From contig NZ_QMHO01000005.1 of NCBI RefSeq assembly GCF_003313505.1, positions 62,001 to 126,000 of the forward strand: a stretch of 64,000 nt of DNA, read 5' to 3'. The notes under the pieces are model-generated. The model ran no database searches. It was not told where the DNA came from and saw only the letters and a program-made list of their open reading frames with translations. The first letter of the stretch is position 1. Each line of letters opens with the position of its first letter. A program made the position numbers and the translations under genes. This DNA is from Pedobacter nanyangensis (lineage in GTDB: Bacteria > Bacteroidota > Bacteroidia > Sphingobacteriales > Sphingobacteriaceae). Shown here one piece after another: positions 8,949 through 17,789 of this stretch.

Positions 8949-10346
8949 ATGGCAAAACTGCTCATAATTGATGATGAAAGAGCGATCAGGAGCACTCTTC
9001 GCGAAATACTAGAATACGAGAACTACGAGGTTGACGATATAGACAACGGCATTGATGGCCTGGAAATGATCAAAAAGAACGATTACAATTTGGTTCTTTG
9101 CGACATTAAGATGAACAAAATGGATGGCATGGAAGTGTTGGAAACTGCACTTGGCCTAAAGCCCGACCTGCCATTTATCATGATTTCTGGGCACGGAACT
9201 GTAGAGACCGCCGTAGAAGCTAGCAAAAAAGGTGCGTTTGATTTTATTTCCAAACCACCTGACTTAAATCGTTTGCTGATTACCGTACGCAACGGCTTGG
9301 ACCGCGGCTCTTTGGTGACCGAAACCAAGGTGCTGAAAAGAAAGGTTAGTAAAACCCGCGACATCCTGGGCAACTCGGACACCATTGGAAAAATCAAGGA
9401 AACCATTGAACGTGTAGCCCCTACCGAAGCGAGGGTATTGATTACCGGGGCCAATGGTAGTGGTAAAGAACTGGTTGCCCGTTGGCTGCACGAAAAATCA
9501 AACCGCTCTGACGGCCAATTGATAGAGGTAAACTGCGCTGCAATCCCTTCAGAGTTAATTGAAAGTGAACTTTTTGGACACGAAAAAGGTTCTTTTACTT
9601 CGGCAGTGAAACAACGTATCGGCAAATTTGAATTGGCCAATGGCGGCACCCTGTTCCTAGACGAAATTGGCGACATGAGCATGTCGGCACAGGCAAAGGT
9701 GCTACGTGCCTTGCAGGAACATAAAATTACCCGTGTTGGCGGCGAAAAGGAAATTGACGTAAACGTAAGAATTGTGGCCGCTACCAACAAAGATCTTTTA
9801 AAAGAAATTGAAGAAGGTAATTTCAGGATGGACTTGTACCATCGCCTCAACGTAATCAACATCCACGTACCCCATTTAACCGAGCGTACCGACGATATCC
9901 CCGTAATTGCCCAAAGCTTTTTAGAAGAAATTTGTGGCGAGTACGGCATGCCCGCCAAAAAAATTACAGATGGCGCCATGGATGCCCTTAAAAGACTGCC
10001 ATGGACAGGTAACGTACGTGAACTACGCAATATGATTGAGCGTTTGATTATCCTGAGCGACAAAACCATTACCGAACAGGATGTAGTGGCCTTTGCCAAC
10101 CCTAGCGGAGGTACCAATGTTGGTGCCGGCCACTCAGGCGGCAATAGCGGCAACCAGGGCAGCAGCTTTAATTATGATAGTTTCAGCAATTTCCAAGAAT
10201 ATAAAGACTTTGCAGAGAAAGAGTACATCAAGTTCAAGCTGGAAAAAAACAACTGGAACGTATCCAAAACGGCCGACGATATTGATATCCAACGCAGCCA
10301 TCTTTACAGTAAAATTGAAAAGTTTGGACTGAAAAGAGCAGAATAA
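8949..10346 (+). CDS. Sigma-54-dependent response regulator, NtrC family
   Basis: This 465-residue regulator has three domains. The receiver (1-120) has the acidic pair near the start (LLIIDDERAI), the phospho-acceptor in CDIKMNKMDG and the lysine in FDFISKPPD. The AAA+ domain (about 140-375) has a Walker A GANGSGKE, Walker B GGTLFLDEIGDM and an arginine-containing sensor region. The Fis-like HTH (about 425-465) has NWNVSKTADDIDIQRSHLYSKIE, of which WNVSKTAD and HLYSKIE are the key parts. It should activate RNA polymerase with sigma-54 when phosphorylated. The loop that normally reads GAFTGA reads GSFTSA here. A Gly/Ser/Asn-rich linker (about 382-410) precedes the HTH. No cognate kinase is adjacent. 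A terminator follows. Confidence 0.93.
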   Translation: MAKLLIIDDERAIRSTLREILEYENYEVDDIDNGIDGLEMIKKNDYNLVLCDIKMNKMDGMEVLETALGLKPDLPFIMISGHGTVETAVEASKKGAFDFISKPPDLNRLLITVRNGLDRGSLVTETKVLKRKVSKTRDILGNSDTIGKIKETIERVAPTEARVLITGANGSGKELVARWLHEKSNRSDGQLIEVNCAAIPSELIESELFGHEKGSFTSAVKQRIGKFELANGGTLFLDEIGDMSMSAQAKVLRALQEHKITRVGGEKEIDVNVRIVAATNKDLLKEIEEGNFRMDLYHRLNVINIHVPHLTERTDDIPVIAQSFLEEICGEYGMPAKKITDGAMDALKRLPWTGNVRELRNMIERLIILSDKTITEQDVVAFANPSGGTNVGAGHSGGNSGNQGSSFNYDSFSNFQEYKDFAEKEYIKFKLEKNNWNVSKTADDIDIQRSHLYSKIEKFGLKRAE

Positions 10347-10350
10347 CAAA

Positions 10351-10386
10351 ACAAAGCGGAGCCCACAAGCCCCGCTTTGTTTTTTA
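10351..10386 (+). terminator. Terminator after the NtrC-family gene
   Basis: ACAAAGCGG (10351-10359) pairs with CCGCTTTGT (10372-10380), and the hairpin is followed by a T-run. It lies 5 bp after the stop codon and insulates the downstream mutasome operon. Confidence 0.85.
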
Positions 10387-10472
10387 TAGCCCCTAAACCT
10401 CATCATTAAATAGCTTTACAGCCAACAAAGCTGATATCGAAAGAAGAAAAGCACAAATACTTTAAAACTTTA

Positions 10473-10514
10473 TTTACTAATATTTTTACTATATTTGCTA
10501 AATATATTAGTAAA
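10473..10514 (+). promoter_or_regulatory. Palindrome-flanked promoter of the imuA-imuB-dnaE2 operon (putative damage-response operator)
   Basis: TTTACTAATAT (10473-10483) is a perfect inverted copy of ATATTAGTAAA (10504-10514). A further direct half-site TTTACTA starts at 10485. Between the arms, TATATTTG (10490-10497) matches the TAnnTTTG -7 box exactly. A protein bound to both arms would cover the -7 element and the probable transcription start, so the site looks like a repressor operator. ImuA-ImuB-DnaE2 cassettes are LexA/SOS-controlled in several phyla, so a LexA-like (HTH plus S24 peptidase) repressor is the natural candidate. None is encoded in this window. Confidence 0.6.
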
Positions 10515-10519
10515 ATAAC

Positions 10520-11254
10520 ATGCAAAAAACCCTTCATAAAACGATCATTGAACGCCTTCAGCGACAAATTCTCGATTTAGAGGGCTATAAAGCAAATCCA
10601 AAACAGCAACAGCAGAAACTTGGTTTTGCACATATCGAAAAGCATTTTCCCAATCAAGTTTTTCCTACGGGCACTATCCATGAGTTTATCAGTATCCAGC
10701 CAGAGCATGTGGCCAGCACCAGCGCTTTCATCATGGGCTTGCTGGCTAAGCTAAACACCCATCAGGGCATTTATGTATGGATTGGAAAACAACGCCAACT
10801 ATTTCCCCCTGGACTAAACTATTTTGGTATTCCGGCCCATCAAATTATCTTCATTAACCTTGCAAAGCCAAAAGATATCCTTTGGGCTACCGAAGAAGCC
10901 CTTAAATGCCAAAGTTTGAACGGCGTTATTAGTGAGCTGGAAGCCATTACCTTTGCCCAATCTCAACGTTTACAGCTCACGGTAGAAAAAAGCAAAGTGA
11001 CTGGCTTTATACTGCGCACCCAAACCGGACCTATCCATGCCACGGCCTGTGCCGCCAGATGGCAAATTAGCCCAATAACAAGCCATAACACAGAACAGCT
11101 CCCAGGCGTTGGTTTTGCCAATTGGAAGGTACAACTGCTCAAAGTGCGCAATGGCAACACAGCAAGCTTTAACATTGCATGGTATAATGGGCAGTTCCAA
11201 ACTATCAACAATACTGTTTCACCAGCCTTTATACCCCATGCTGTTGGTTCATGA
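10520..11254 (+). CDS. imuA: ImuA-like RecA-fold protein of the mutasome cassette
   Basis: This 244-residue protein is identified mainly by order and overlap with imuB and dnaE2, plus the RecA-like features of the family (a FPTGTIHEFI segment, a HQGIYVWIGK strand and a C-terminal beta region). ImuA is an accessory factor for mutagenic translesion synthesis. Where RecA has its P-loop, this protein reads QPEHVASTSA, so the GxxxxGK(S/T) motif is absent and ATP binding by that motif is unlikely. The start ATG is about 22 nt downstream of the -7 box. The gene overlaps imuB by 4 bp (ATGA), indicating translational coupling. Confidence 0.8.
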   Translation: MQKTLHKTIIERLQRQILDLEGYKANPKQQQQKLGFAHIEKHFPNQVFPTGTIHEFISIQPEHVASTSAFIMGLLAKLNTHQGIYVWIGKQRQLFPPGLNYFGIPAHQIIFINLAKPKDILWATEEALKCQSLNGVISELEAITFAQSQRLQLTVEKSKVTGFILRTQTGPIHATACAARWQISPITSHNTEQLPGVGFANWKVQLLKVRNGNTASFNIAWYNGQFQTINNTVSPAFIPHAVGS

Positions 11255-12750
11255 ACAAGCGTTATGTTTCCATATGGTTTCCGCATTTGGTAGCCGACCA
11301 AATGGCTATTCAGCAAAAGGAACTGAATGGGCAGCCCTATGTCCTAGTGGCACAAGAGCACAATAAGCAAATGGTTATGGCGCTTAGCCATCAAGCTAAA
11401 AAGCTAGGTTTAAAACCAAATATGCCTTTGGCCGATGCCAGAATTGCCCTACCCGCTTTACAGGCTTTCAAATATCAACCTATGCGGCAGCAAAAGTTGC
11501 TAAAAATGCTAGCCGAATGGTTTATTCGCTACAGCCCCAATATAGCCCTAGCTCAGCCAGATGGCATATTTTTAGAGGTTGCTGGCTGTACCCATCTATG
11601 GAAAGGCGAGATGCCTTACCTACAAGAAATTAGTGCCAGGCTAAAGAAAGCAGGCTATCACTTTAAAATAGCCATGGCCGATACCCTGGGCGCAGCTTGG
11701 GCCCTTACCCATTACGGACAAAACCAAATTGTTGGCAAGGGCCAACAGTTACAGGCTTTGCTCTCTTTGCCTGCCAAAGCCTTACGCTTGGAAGAAGACA
11801 CCATACAGCGCTTGGCCAAACTGGGCTTCCACCATATCGAAAGTTTTATACACATTGCGCCCTCTACGCTTCGAAGGCGTTTTGGCGAGCAAATCAATTG
11901 GCGTATTGGGCAGGCCCTAGGGCATTGGCCCGAGGCATTTGAAGCCATTTCTGAACCTCATACCTACCAAGAAAGGTTACATTGCATTGAACCCATACAA
12001 ACGGCCAAAGGCATTGAAATTGCTTTGGAGAACTTGCTGGAAAAGTTATGCAGGGTTTTAGAAAAAGACGATGTAGGATTTAGAAATGCAACCTTAAAAT
12101 GTTATCGCCTTGATGGCAAACTACAACAGATCAGTATTGGCACCAACCAGCCTTCTATCCATGTCAGGCATCTTTTCAAATTGTTCGAGCTCAAGATCAA
12201 ACAAATTGAACCTGATTTGGGCATTGAACTATTCCTGATGCAGGCCACCAAGGTAGAAACACTGCCTAAACAACAGGAAGCACTATGGCAAATCCAGGAA
12301 CAGCAAAATCTTTCGGAAATATCGGAACTGCTAGACCGTATCAGCATCAAGGCCGGAAAAAATGCCATCAGAAGGTATCTGCCCCAGGAGCACCATTGGC
12401 CTGAACATAGTGTAACCCCCGTAAATGACCTGCAACAGCAGCCAACAAGCCAATGGCCAAGCCATAAACTTAGGCCTACGGTATTACTTAACCAACCAGA
12501 GCCTATACAGGTAAGTGCGCCCATTCCCGATTATCCGCCCATGAACTTCACCTACAGGGGCCAGCTGCACCGTATCACTAAAGCCGATGGGCCTGAAAGA
12601 ATTGAGCGTGAGTGGTGGTTAAACGAAGGAAAGCACCGCGATTATTACTATGTAGAAGATGAAAAAGGGCAACGTTACTGGCTGTTCAGGCTGGGCCACT
12701 ACCATAGCAAAATTGCCGCACAATGGTTTATTCATGGATTTTTTGCCTAA
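11251..12750 (+). CDS. imuB: ImuB-like inactive Y-family polymerase homologue
   Basis: This 499-residue protein has the DinB/UmuC fold at its N-terminus (MNKRYVSIWFPHLVADQMA, then palm and finger segments up to about 240), a little-finger-like region (about 250-360) and a ImuB-type C-terminal extension. Y-family enzymes need a DxD-type acidic start and a second acidic pair near SxDE. Here the corresponding places read SIWFPHL and QPDGIFLEV, so the metal-binding set is missing, as in known ImuB proteins. ImuB acts as a hub linking DnaE2 to the beta clamp. The gene starts inside the imuA stop and ends 3 bp before dnaE2. Confidence 0.88.
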   Translation: MNKRYVSIWFPHLVADQMAIQQKELNGQPYVLVAQEHNKQMVMALSHQAKKLGLKPNMPLADARIALPALQAFKYQPMRQQKLLKMLAEWFIRYSPNIALAQPDGIFLEVAGCTHLWKGEMPYLQEISARLKKAGYHFKIAMADTLGAAWALTHYGQNQIVGKGQQLQALLSLPAKALRLEEDTIQRLAKLGFHHIESFIHIAPSTLRRRFGEQINWRIGQALGHWPEAFEAISEPHTYQERLHCIEPIQTAKGIEIALENLLEKLCRVLEKDDVGFRNATLKCYRLDGKLQQISIGTNQPSIHVRHLFKLFELKIKQIEPDLGIELFLMQATKVETLPKQQEALWQIQEQQNLSEISELLDRISIKAGKNAIRRYLPQEHHWPEHSVTPVNDLQQQPTSQWPSHKLRPTVLLNQPEPIQVSAPIPDYPPMNFTYRGQLHRITKADGPERIEREWWLNEGKHRDYYYVEDEKGQRYWLFRLGHYHSKIAAQWFIHGFFA

Positions 12751-12753
12751 CCG

Positions 12754-15700
12754 ATGTACGTAGAACTACAAACCACCAGCAATTTCAGTTTTTTGCGCGG
12801 CGCTTCACACCCCGAAGAACTGGTAGCCCAAGCAGCCCAACTGGGCTATCTTAAAATAGCCATTACCGATAGGAACAGCTTGGCTGGCATTGTACGTGCC
12901 CATGTTGCCGCCAGAAAATATCCCATCAAGATTATCCCTGCCTGTAGGTTAGATTTATTGGATGGCCCTTCGTTATTGGCCTACCCTATCAATAAAAGCG
13001 GCTATAGCCAGTTATCAGCGCTGCTGAGCTTGGGAAACAGCCGTGCCGAAAAAGGTGCGTGCCACCTGTACCAAGCTGATGTTTGGCTGCACAGGCACAA
13101 CCTTCTTTTTGTGGCCATTGCCCCTGCACAGCTCCAAAAAAATTTCGAAATAGACCCTAATTTTAAGGCACAGCTACAGCAATACCAAGAAGCTTTGGGC
13201 CAACAGCTTTACCTGGCCATTAACCGCAACTACACCGGTTCAGACCAAAAAAGGATGTTCCGCCTGGCACAATTGGCACAACAGCTCAGCATCCCCTTGG
13301 TAGCTACCAATGATGTACATTACCACGAGCCCCAACGTCGGCAGTTGCAGGACATCCTTACCTGTGTAAGAGAAAAATGCACCGTTTACACCGCAGGCTA
13401 CCAATTACATGAAAATGCCGAACGGCACCTGAAACCTATAGCAGAAATGCAACGTTTGTTCAGGACCTACCCACAGGCCATTGATAATGCACTGGCCATT
13501 GCCGAAAAGTGCCAGTTTTCGTTAGATGAACTTAAATACGTGTATCCCGAGGAGCTCACCTCCGAAGGCAGGACCCCACAGGAAGAATTGGTACATCTAA
13601 CTTGGCAGGGCGCCCAACAAAAGTTTGGCAACAATATTTCCCAAAAAATTATAGATACCATTAACTACGAACTGGATTTTGTAGCCCGAAAAAACTATGC
13701 ATCCTATTTCCTTACCGTACACGATTTTGTGCGTTTTGCCCGCAGCCGCCAGATCCTTTGCCAGGGAAGAGGTTCGGCGGCCAACTCGGTCATTTGTTTC
13801 TGCTTGGGCATCACCTCTGTAAATCCTACGGAAATTAACCTGCTTTTTGCCCGTTTCATGTCTGATGCCCGTAACGAACCACCTGATATTGATGTTGATT
13901 TTGAGCATGAACGCCGGGAAGAAGTGATGCAGTACATCTATGAAAAATATGGCCGGGATCGTGCAGCTATTGTAGCCACTGTTACCCAACTGCACAGCAA
14001 AGGAGCCGTTAGAGATGTGGGCAAAGCCATGGGACTATCGGCAGATACGCTCAACATCCTTTCAGCAACGGTAAGCAGCCATTACGATGAAGGTTTTGAC
14101 CGTGAACGTTTGATTGCCCACGGCCTTAATCCAGAAGATCCCCTGCTAAAAAAAACCTTGGAGCTTACGGCGCAAATGGTAGGTTTTCCGAGGCAGCTGG
14201 GACAGCACACAGGTGGTTTTATCATTACGCAAGGCAAATTGACCGACTTATGCCCCACCCTTAATGCCCGAATGGAAAACCGCACCTGCATTGAGTGGAA
14301 CAAAGATGATATTGAGGCTTTAGGTTTTTTAAAGGTTGATGTATTGGCACTGGGAATGCTCACGTGCATCCGAAAGGCTTTTACTTTAACCAAAAAACAT
14401 TACCATAAGGATTACAACCTGCACAATATCCCTCATGAAGAAGGCAATGAAGTTTATCAGATGATTAGCAAAGCCGATACCTTGGGCGTATTCCAGATCG
14501 AAAGCAGAGCCCAAATGTCGATGCTGCCCAGGTTAAAACCCATGAAGTTTTATGACTTGGTGATTGAAGTGGCCATTGTTCGTCCGGGACCGATACAGGG
14601 AGACATGGTACATCCTTATTTAAGAAGAAGGAATAAAGAGGAAGAGGTAGAATATCCATCAGAAGAACTTAAAGAAATATTGGGAAAAACATGTGGCGTA
14701 CCTCTTTTTCAGGAGCAAGCCATGGAGGTTGCCATTGTTGCCGCAGGTTTTACGCCCACAGAAGCTGATGAGCTACGCCGAAGCATGGCCACTTTTAAAG
14801 CCGTGGGAAAGGTAACCAACTTTAAGCAAAAACTTATTGATGGGATGATAGCAAGAAAATACGAGCCCGCATTTGCCGAACGTCTTTTTAAGCAAATTGA
14901 AGGTTTTGGCGGCTATGGTTTTCCCGAAAGCCATGCAGCAAGCTTTGCCTTATTGGTGTACATTTCCAGCTACCTCAAATGTATTTATCCTGATGTGTTT
15001 GCCACAGCCCTGCTCAATAGCATGCCCATGGGCTTTTACCAGCCCGCACAAATTGTGATTGATGCCCAAAAGCACGGAGTAACGGTTTTGCCTATCGATA
15101 TCAATTATTCAGCATGGGACAATACACTGGAAGACAAAATTGGCAACTTTTATGCTATTAGATTGGGCTTTAGGCAAGCCAAGGGCCTCATGGAAGAGGA
15201 AATGAATTTTTTGGTAGCCCGCCGCCAATCGGGCTATAAAAGTTTGGCCGCCCTACGTGATCTGGGCATCCACCAAAGCACGCTCGAAAAACTGGCAGAT
15301 GCCGATGCTTTTAGGAGCATGAACATGGATCGCAGAACTGCCCTATGGCATATTAGCGCCCTGCATGACAGGCCCATAGCCTTATTTGAGGGCAAAGCCG
15401 ATCATGGCCAATACGAAACCCAGATTTCTTTACCGCTAATGCCAACTTCGGAGCATGTGGTGCATGACTATGCCCATGTGGGGCTTTCGCTCAAAGCGCA
15501 TCCGCTTAGCTTTATCCGCAAAGAACTCGACATGCTTAAAGTAAGCAGTACCCAAACCGCTAACGAGGCGCAAAACGGGCAACAACTAAAATTAGCAGGG
15601 CTGATTTTGGTACGGCAACGGCCAGGCACCGCCAGTGGGATTTGTTTCATTACCATTGAAGATGAAACAGGCACCGCCAACCTTGTAGTTTACCAAAAGC

Positions 15701-15909
15701 TCTTTAACCAATATCGCAAGGAAATTTTAGGAGCTAAACTACTGATGGTAGAAGGCAAAGTGCAACGAGAAGGACAGGTAGTGCATATTGTGGTGCAACG
15801 CTGTCATAATTACAATGGCCTATTACAACAATTACATGGCAGCAAAACCCGCAATATTCCGCCTACTATGGGCGAAAAGGCTTTCCATGATGGAAGAAAT
15901 TTCAAGTAG
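12754..15909 (+). CDS. dnaE2: Error-prone DNA polymerase III alpha subunit
   Basis: This 1051-residue C-family polymerase is the catalytic subunit for translesion synthesis in the ImuABC system. It contains an N-terminal PHP domain (TTSNFSFLRGASHPEELV; ITDRNSL), the palm with the catalytic aspartates in PDIDVDFEHERR (near residue 375), the FQIESRAQMSMLPRLKP and RPGPIQGDMVHPYL segments typical of DnaE2, and a C-terminal OB-fold (about 940-1010). The length is typical for DnaE2 and shorter than replicative DnaE. It is the last gene of the operon and follows imuB by 3 bp. No terminator was clearly seen before the next gene. Confidence 0.96.
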   Translation: MYVELQTTSNFSFLRGASHPEELVAQAAQLGYLKIAITDRNSLAGIVRAHVAARKYPIKIIPACRLDLLDGPSLLAYPINKSGYSQLSALLSLGNSRAEKGACHLYQADVWLHRHNLLFVAIAPAQLQKNFEIDPNFKAQLQQYQEALGQQLYLAINRNYTGSDQKRMFRLAQLAQQLSIPLVATNDVHYHEPQRRQLQDILTCVREKCTVYTAGYQLHENAERHLKPIAEMQRLFRTYPQAIDNALAIAEKCQFSLDELKYVYPEELTSEGRTPQEELVHLTWQGAQQKFGNNISQKIIDTINYELDFVARKNYASYFLTVHDFVRFARSRQILCQGRGSAANSVICFCLGITSVNPTEINLLFARFMSDARNEPPDIDVDFEHERREEVMQYIYEKYGRDRAAIVATVTQLHSKGAVRDVGKAMGLSADTLNILSATVSSHYDEGFDRERLIAHGLNPEDPLLKKTLELTAQMVGFPRQLGQHTGGFIITQGKLTDLCPTLNARMENRTCIEWNKDDIEALGFLKVDVLALGMLTCIRKAFTLTKKHYHKDYNLHNIPHEEGNEVYQMISKADTLGVFQIESRAQMSMLPRLKPMKFYDLVIEVAIVRPGPIQGDMVHPYLRRRNKEEEVEYPSEELKEILGKTCGVPLFQEQAMEVAIVAAGFTPTEADELRRSMATFKAVGKVTNFKQKLIDGMIARKYEPAFAERLFKQIEGFGGYGFPESHAASFALLVYISSYLKCIYPDVFATALLNSMPMGFYQPAQIVIDAQKHGVTVLPIDINYSAWDNTLEDKIGNFYAIRLGFRQAKGLMEEEMNFLVARRQSGYKSLAALRDLGIHQSTLEKLADADAFRSMNMDRRTALWHISALHDRPIALFEGKADHGQYETQISLPLMPTSEHVVHDYAHVGLSLKAHPLSFIRKELDMLKVSSTQTANEAQNGQQLKLAGLILVRQRPGTASGICFITIEDETGTANLVVYQKLFNQYRKEILGAKLLMVEGKVQREGQVVHIVVQRCHNYNGLLQQLHGSKTRNIPPTMGEKAFHDGRNFK

Positions 15910-16021
15910 CATAGCGCAGCGGAATATCGCAGTTCTCTTTTTAGGCATACCAGTGTAACTAAAGATTGCCCCTACAAAAAAGTTTAGCTATATTTAGGCT
16001 GGACCTCCATAAAAACTGAAC

Positions 16022-16519
16022 ATGAAAAGTTATGCCTTTGATGCTGCCATAGCCATTATTGGAATTAACCCCTATATTGAGGTGCCCCAAGCGGTTTTAA
16101 CCAAAATTTTTGAACAGGCTGGCAAAAACAAGGGATATATCCCTGTTACAGGAACCATTAACGATATCACCTATCAACAAACCCTAGTGAAGTACAGCGG
16201 CCTGTGGCGACTGTATATCAATACCAATATGCTCAAAAACTCTCCAAAGCGCATTGGCGAAACCATACAGGCCACCATTCAGTATGACCCTTCGGATAGG
16301 ACCATAACGGTACATCCCAAACTGATGCAGGCGTTGGCCAATAACCCAAAGGCTCATGCGGTGTTCGATGGGCTTAGTCCCTCGATGCAAAAGGAAATAG
16401 TGCGGTATATTGCCAATTTAAGAACCGAGGAAAGTATCTATCGAAACATTGATAAGGCTATTGATTTTTTGTTGGGCAAGGGCTCATTTATTGGCAGAAA
16501 ACAAGTGCTAAAACAATAG
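16022..16519 (+). CDS. YdeI/OmpD-associated family protein with DUF1905 domain
   Basis: This 165-residue protein has an N-terminal beta-rich DUF1905 domain (about 1-95, with GYIPVTGTIN and GLWRLYINTNML), followed by the bacteriocin-protection YdeI/OmdA-type helical region (about 110-160, with FDGLSPSMQKEIVRYI). This two-part layout is common in Bacteroidota. YdeI homologues have been linked to antimicrobial-peptide resistance, but the biochemical role is not established. It stands alone, 110 bp after dnaE2. A proline-rich opening follows the first methionine; no other start is better. Confidence 0.8.
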   Translation: MKSYAFDAAIAIIGINPYIEVPQAVLTKIFEQAGKNKGYIPVTGTINDITYQQTLVKYSGLWRLYINTNMLKNSPKRIGETIQATIQYDPSDRTITVHPKLMQALANNPKAHAVFDGLSPSMQKEIVRYIANLRTEESIYRNIDKAIDFLLGKGSFIGRKQVLKQ

Positions 16520-16598
16520 TTTCAAAAAACAATTTTGCCGGTACGCAACACTGCTAAAGCATGCAGACATGCTAAAGCTAAAATACGTTAAGAAAAAT

Positions 16599-17042
16599 CT
16601 AGATTTCCAGCTTGAGCTTATCTTCGCGGTTTATGATGTCTGCAATACTGGTTTCGCCCAAAATTTTAAGCGTGGCATCCCTTACATCAATAAAGGCACT
16701 TCTTATGCCACAGGTTACTTCGTCGGTACATTCATCACATTTGTGATAAAAATTCAAACTGGCACAGGGCAACATGGCTACAGGGCCATCGGTTAAACGA
16801 AGGATCTGTACCAAGTAAATATCTTCTGGTTTTTTATTGAGGCTATAGCCACCGCCCGCTCCTTTTTTACTATAAAGGAAGCCTGCATTGCGCAAGTCCA
16901 ACAAAATCTGCTCTAAAAATTTTTTTGGGATGCGCTCTTCCTCTGCAATTTTTGAAATTTGCATAGGCGGCAGGTTCATGTTCTTACCCAGCGCAACTAG
17001 CGCTTTTATGGCATACTTGGTCTTTTTAGAAAGCATGGACAA
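16599..17042 (-). CDS. Rrf2-family transcriptional regulator
   Basis: This 147-residue winged-helix protein starts MSMLSKKTKYAIKALVALG, the standard Rrf2 opening. A recognition helix follows (about 28-50, with QISKIAEEERIPKKFLEQIL) and then the wing GAGGGYSL. A cysteine cluster follows at about 93-111 (LPCASLN, KCDECTDEVTC), the position where IscR-type and RsrR-type members bind an Fe-S cluster, so it probably senses redox, Fe-S or sulfur status. The operon it controls is not adjacent. Among Bacteroidota, such genes often sit near cysteine or sulfate assimilation genes; none are here. Confidence 0.92.
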   Translation of the reverse strand: MSMLSKKTKYAIKALVALGKNMNLPPMQISKIAEEERIPKKFLEQILLDLRNAGFLYSKKGAGGGYSLNKKPEDIYLVQILRLTDGPVAMLPCASLNFYHKCDECTDEVTCGIRSAFIDVRDATLKILGETSIADIINREDKLKLEI

Positions 17043-17105
17043 ATGTAGTAATTTTTTACTTAGCTAGTTATTCGGCAAATTGGTTCGTTAATGCATCCCA
17101 AGCGT

Positions 17106-17615
17106 TTACTGTTCGTAATTATCTGGTATCCGCTCCTTTTTTGCCGCTTCAATATACAGTTTTATTTGGTTAACGCTTGCCTTTAAGTTTTGTTTAATTT
17201 CATGTTCCCAAAAACGCATTACCACATAGCCCAAACACTGTAACGCCTGGTTAACAAACCTGTCCCGCTGCATATTGCGTTCTATTTTAGGGATCCAAAA
17301 CTGCTGGTTGGTTTTGGGTTTTCGTTTTTGCCACTCGTAACCGTGCCAAAAATCGCCATCCACAAAAATAACCAGTTGGTATTTTTCCATTACCAAATCT
17401 GGCCGTCCTGGCAGGTCCTTACGATGGATACGGAAGCGGATATTTTCCTTCCACAATGCCTTTCTCAGTAAAAGCTCGGGTTTGCTATTGCTTCCGCTAA
17501 TTTTAGCCATGATTTTACTACGCTGCCTGGTGGTATAAAAACCAGCACTTTCTTCAAAGCGGGGCACTTTAATAGGATCTTCCTCAGTGATATAGAACTT
17601 GGGCTTTTTTCTCAT
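17106..17615 (-). CDS. vsr: Very short patch repair (Vsr-like) endonuclease
   Basis: This 169-residue nuclease has the Vsr core: TRQRSKIMAKISGSNSKPE near the N-terminus, FRIHRKDLPGRPDLV with the catalytic Asp, then VDGDFWHGYEW, which matches the family VDGxFWHGC motif, and a C-terminal RFWEHEI segment. Vsr nicks DNA 5' of T in T:G mismatches produced by cytosine deamination at methylated sites. A cytosine methyltransferase is normally a neighbour. None is present here, so this is an orphan copy. In the VDGxFWHG motif Asp replaces the more usual Cys. It is followed leftward by the Rrf2 gene 63 bp away. Confidence 0.85.
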   Translation of the reverse strand: MRKKPKFYITEEDPIKVPRFEESAGFYTTRQRSKIMAKISGSNSKPELLLRKALWKENIRFRIHRKDLPGRPDLVMEKYQLVIFVDGDFWHGYEWQKRKPKTNQQFWIPKIERNMQRDRFVNQALQCLGYVVMRFWEHEIKQNLKASVNQIKLYIEAAKKERIPDNYEQ

Positions 17616-17789
17616 CCAATTACAAAAATAAGGTTAAATCATTTACCAATCATCAAAACCAGGCGGCTACTGGTCTTCATTTTAATGCCAACCATCGCTT
17701 TTTACGGGCTGGACCCAACCTATTTATTCATATTTACACCTATACCTCGCTACTTTTTGTTTTGTTATTGTATTTTTACCTGTATTCAA

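Noticed and set aside
9083..10153. A 356-codon open frame on the minus strand opposite the NtrC-family gene
   Set aside because: It is the antisense shadow of a clearly conserved regulator; it shows no domain, no promoter and a Ser/Pro/Arg-rich composition typical of such shadows.
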